64,000 nucleotides of DNA, taken from assembly GCA_030848705.1 (NCBI GenBank), contig CM061240.1, forward strand, positions 125,414,998-125,478,997, in the 5' to 3' direction. The position numbers and the translations under genes are program-made. The notes beneath the pieces are model-generated. The model made no database searches, was not told the origin of the DNA, and saw only the letters and a program-made list of their open reading frames with translations. This DNA is from Heracleum sosnowskyi (lineage: Eukaryota; Streptophyta; Magnoliopsida; Apiales; Apiaceae). Shown here one piece after another: positions 62,558-64,000 of this stretch. Every line of letters begins with the position of its first letter. Position 1 is the stretch's first letter.

Positions 62558-62865
62558 TCATCCAATATAAACATAATCCTCCTCCGATTTTTCTGATTTA
62601 GCTAGTATAATCCTCTGTATCCTTTCCAATTCTCGTCTAGCCTCACTAGCCTTTAGCTCAAACATATCAGCCTCAACCTGTTTGAGCCGTACAATGCTAT
62701 CAAGTTCATCAATCTGCTGCTTCTTTCTCTAACGATCCATTTTCAGTGCCTCCACCTCCTTAGCTTTATCCTTAAGCTCTTGATCACAAGCCTCAACAGC
62801 CAGTCGGGCTTTCTTCACCATCCGCATTTTCTCCTCTTCCACCATCTTCATCTTTTTAACAGCTT
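62558..62865 (-). pseudogene. OBERON-like coiled-coil gene fragment
   Basis: An open stretch of 101 codons from an AG acceptor (CACTGCAG before 62865) to TGA at 62558, broken once by TAG at 62729-62731. It encodes EEEKMRMVKKARLAVEACDQ, ELKDKAKEVEALKMDR, then KQVEADMFELKASEARRELE and RIQRIILAKSEKSEEDY. This charged coiled coil resembles the C-terminal region of plant OBERON PHD-finger proteins as I remember it. The single stop is most simply CAG to TAG. No PHD finger is nearby, so only a fragment is present, probably captured by CACTA-3. Confidence 0.6.
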
Positions 62866-63046
62866 CTGCAGTGAAATAAGATTATGGTGGATAATATAAA
62901 AGGGTCAGCCTGGGAAATGACTTAGTTTGTTTATCGGGTACTTTTTTTCTTACTTGTGTTTAGAACATAAACTTGAGCATACATACATTTGGTTTAAATT
63001 GTTATATATGGTTTTAACACCTACTACCTTCTGTTATTCCTTTGCA

Positions 63047-63174
63047 GATTTTGATGATATGAGCTGTGAGATGATATTTGGTCAGGAACCACCTGCACTA
63101 ACTGAGGATCCAGCATTTGCGCAACCATGCTACAAACTATGTAATTGTTCAAATACCACTTCTGTTCTTTCATA
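63047..63174 (+). pseudogene. Exon-like stretch, unrecognised
   Basis: Follows a good acceptor (TTCCTTTGCAG) and encodes [20 protein letters not shown] followed by PAFAQPCYK, open to a stop at 63174. A second open stretch after TTCATGCAG at 63402 encodes AMQSKSTVDPALANPEEKRL. Both lie on the plus strand, opposite the OBERON-like fragment. They could be exons of another captured or resident gene. No family recognised. Confidence 0.35.
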
Positions 63175-64000
63175 GATATGTTCCCAATTATTGTAGTTAC
63201 AAACTAGAAGAGGATTTAACCGTAACAGGATCACCACAGGGCCAAATATCACGCAGTCAGTAGTTCCAAGCAAAGATTCTGTGCTAGGGAAACCTGAGCT
63301 TTACCTGAAAAAAACAATAATACTGATATCATCTATTTACAAACATTATGAATCAGTTATGAAATCTTGTGCTTATGTGTGTTTCCTATGTAATTCATGC
63401 AGGCAATGCAAAGCAAAAGCACAGTAGATCCTGCACTAGCTAATCCAGAAGAGAAAAGACTTACCCACATTTTGAAATTCTGGATAACTCACGACTGCAT
63501 GTCAAACTATCCTTTTCCAACAATGTGCAGATGATTTGTGACAATTGTCAATATACAGATAATGAAGCTTCATCAACATACAGACAGACACACACAGACA
63601 CATATATAGAATCCTTGGGAATCCTCTATATGCTAAGGTTTTTAAAGCAACTTCTTTTAGCTGTCAAGTCACTGCAATCAAATTGATTGTTGTAACCAGA
63701 ACCAAAGAAAGATTATAAGCAAACTACTTGTATCACTCACCTACAAGCATTCGTTCTTTTAATTATCCACATACACCTATTTCTAGATGGCATATGCCCA
63801 GAAGGCTGCAGCATCTCTCTAAAGACTGATTAGAGTCCAAACTTTCAACTTACAAGTATAAGCACACAGTAAGGTTCTAACAACCGCTTGAGTTCTCAAC
63901 TCATCTTACACCGTCTTCAGAATATCCAACCAGACACGTAATTAAGAAATAAAATTAAATAAAATAAACTTCCATGACAGACTGAAAAGCTGAAGCAAAC

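Larger units (their letters stand above)
61838..64000. mobile_element. CACTA-3, left end (right end outside window)
   Basis: Starts CACTACAAGAAAAAGGGGCA at 61838 after CTA. A subterminal array with CGTCATAAGT, TTCGTCA and ACGACGGAAAATTTTCGTC units follows in both orientations to about 62330. No matching right TIR is seen up to 64000. Everything to the right is therefore provisionally internal, including an OBERON-like fragment and exon-like sequence; alternatively the element is truncated near 62340. Confidence 0.65.

Overview
This is a plant nuclear window, almost certainly from a eudicot. It is AT-rich and has plant-type Ty1/copia and Ty3/gypsy elements, CACTA transposons with Tnp2-type transposase, hAT and Helitron remains, and plant tRNA primer-binding sites. 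The gag/pol and ORF3 sequences look asterid, possibly Apiaceae, but that is an impression from memory. I found no intact host gene. The window is a deeply nested heap of transposable elements plus two or three captured gene fragments.

Layout. (1) 1-12628: a young minus-strand Ty1/copia element, here copia-1. It has a gag, an intact pol, a 1201-codon third ORF beyond pol, and a 178-codon ORF on the opposite strand. The left LTR runs off the window. (2) 12629-16374: 5' half of a minus-strand Athila-like Ty3/gypsy element (gypsy-1), cut by copia-1 inside the pol coding region. (3) 16375-20322 and 30608-32535: a minus-strand LTR element without gag-pol (E2). It has one plant-transposon-type ORF and a tandem array of LTR plus 3'UTR units, two of which carry a TRIM. 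(4) 20323-30607: a 10.3-kb non-autonomous CACTA (CACTA-1) inserted in the E2 ORF, itself holding a 6.1-kb Helitron with exon-like fragments. (5) 32560-33445 and 48284-49320: C- and N-terminal parts of one minus-strand hAT transposase pseudogene, split by gypsy-2 (33451-48281, target duplication ACCCC). (6) 35171-44408: a 9.2-kb CACTA (CACTA-2) inside gypsy-2, with both a Tnp2/TNPD-type gene and a TNPA-type gene, each apparently broken by a point lesion. (7) 49320-54400: AT-rich DNA with Helitron ends, including a head-to-tail series. (8) 55485-60240: a second young copia element (copia-2) with two nonsense codons in gag-pol. (9) 60316-61837: an 890-bp tandem duplication carrying a hAT-type MITE twice. 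(10) 61838-64000: left part of a third CACTA element carrying an OBERON-like coiled-coil gene fragment.

How it works together. The only obviously complete coding machinery is in copia-1 (intact pol) and, apart from small lesions, CACTA-2. The best candidate for something undescribed is copia-1. A nonamer, TCAGAGTTT/AAACTCTGA, is repeated at least 28 times across it. It forms a palindrome in the LTR and also lies in coding linkers of gag, pol and ORF3, next to two extra ORFs of unknown function. This would fit a self-encoded DNA- or RNA-binding regulator with dispersed sites, but that is inference. Coordinates of element ends were read by eye from TG/CA ends, terminal repeats and target duplications. 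No database search was possible.
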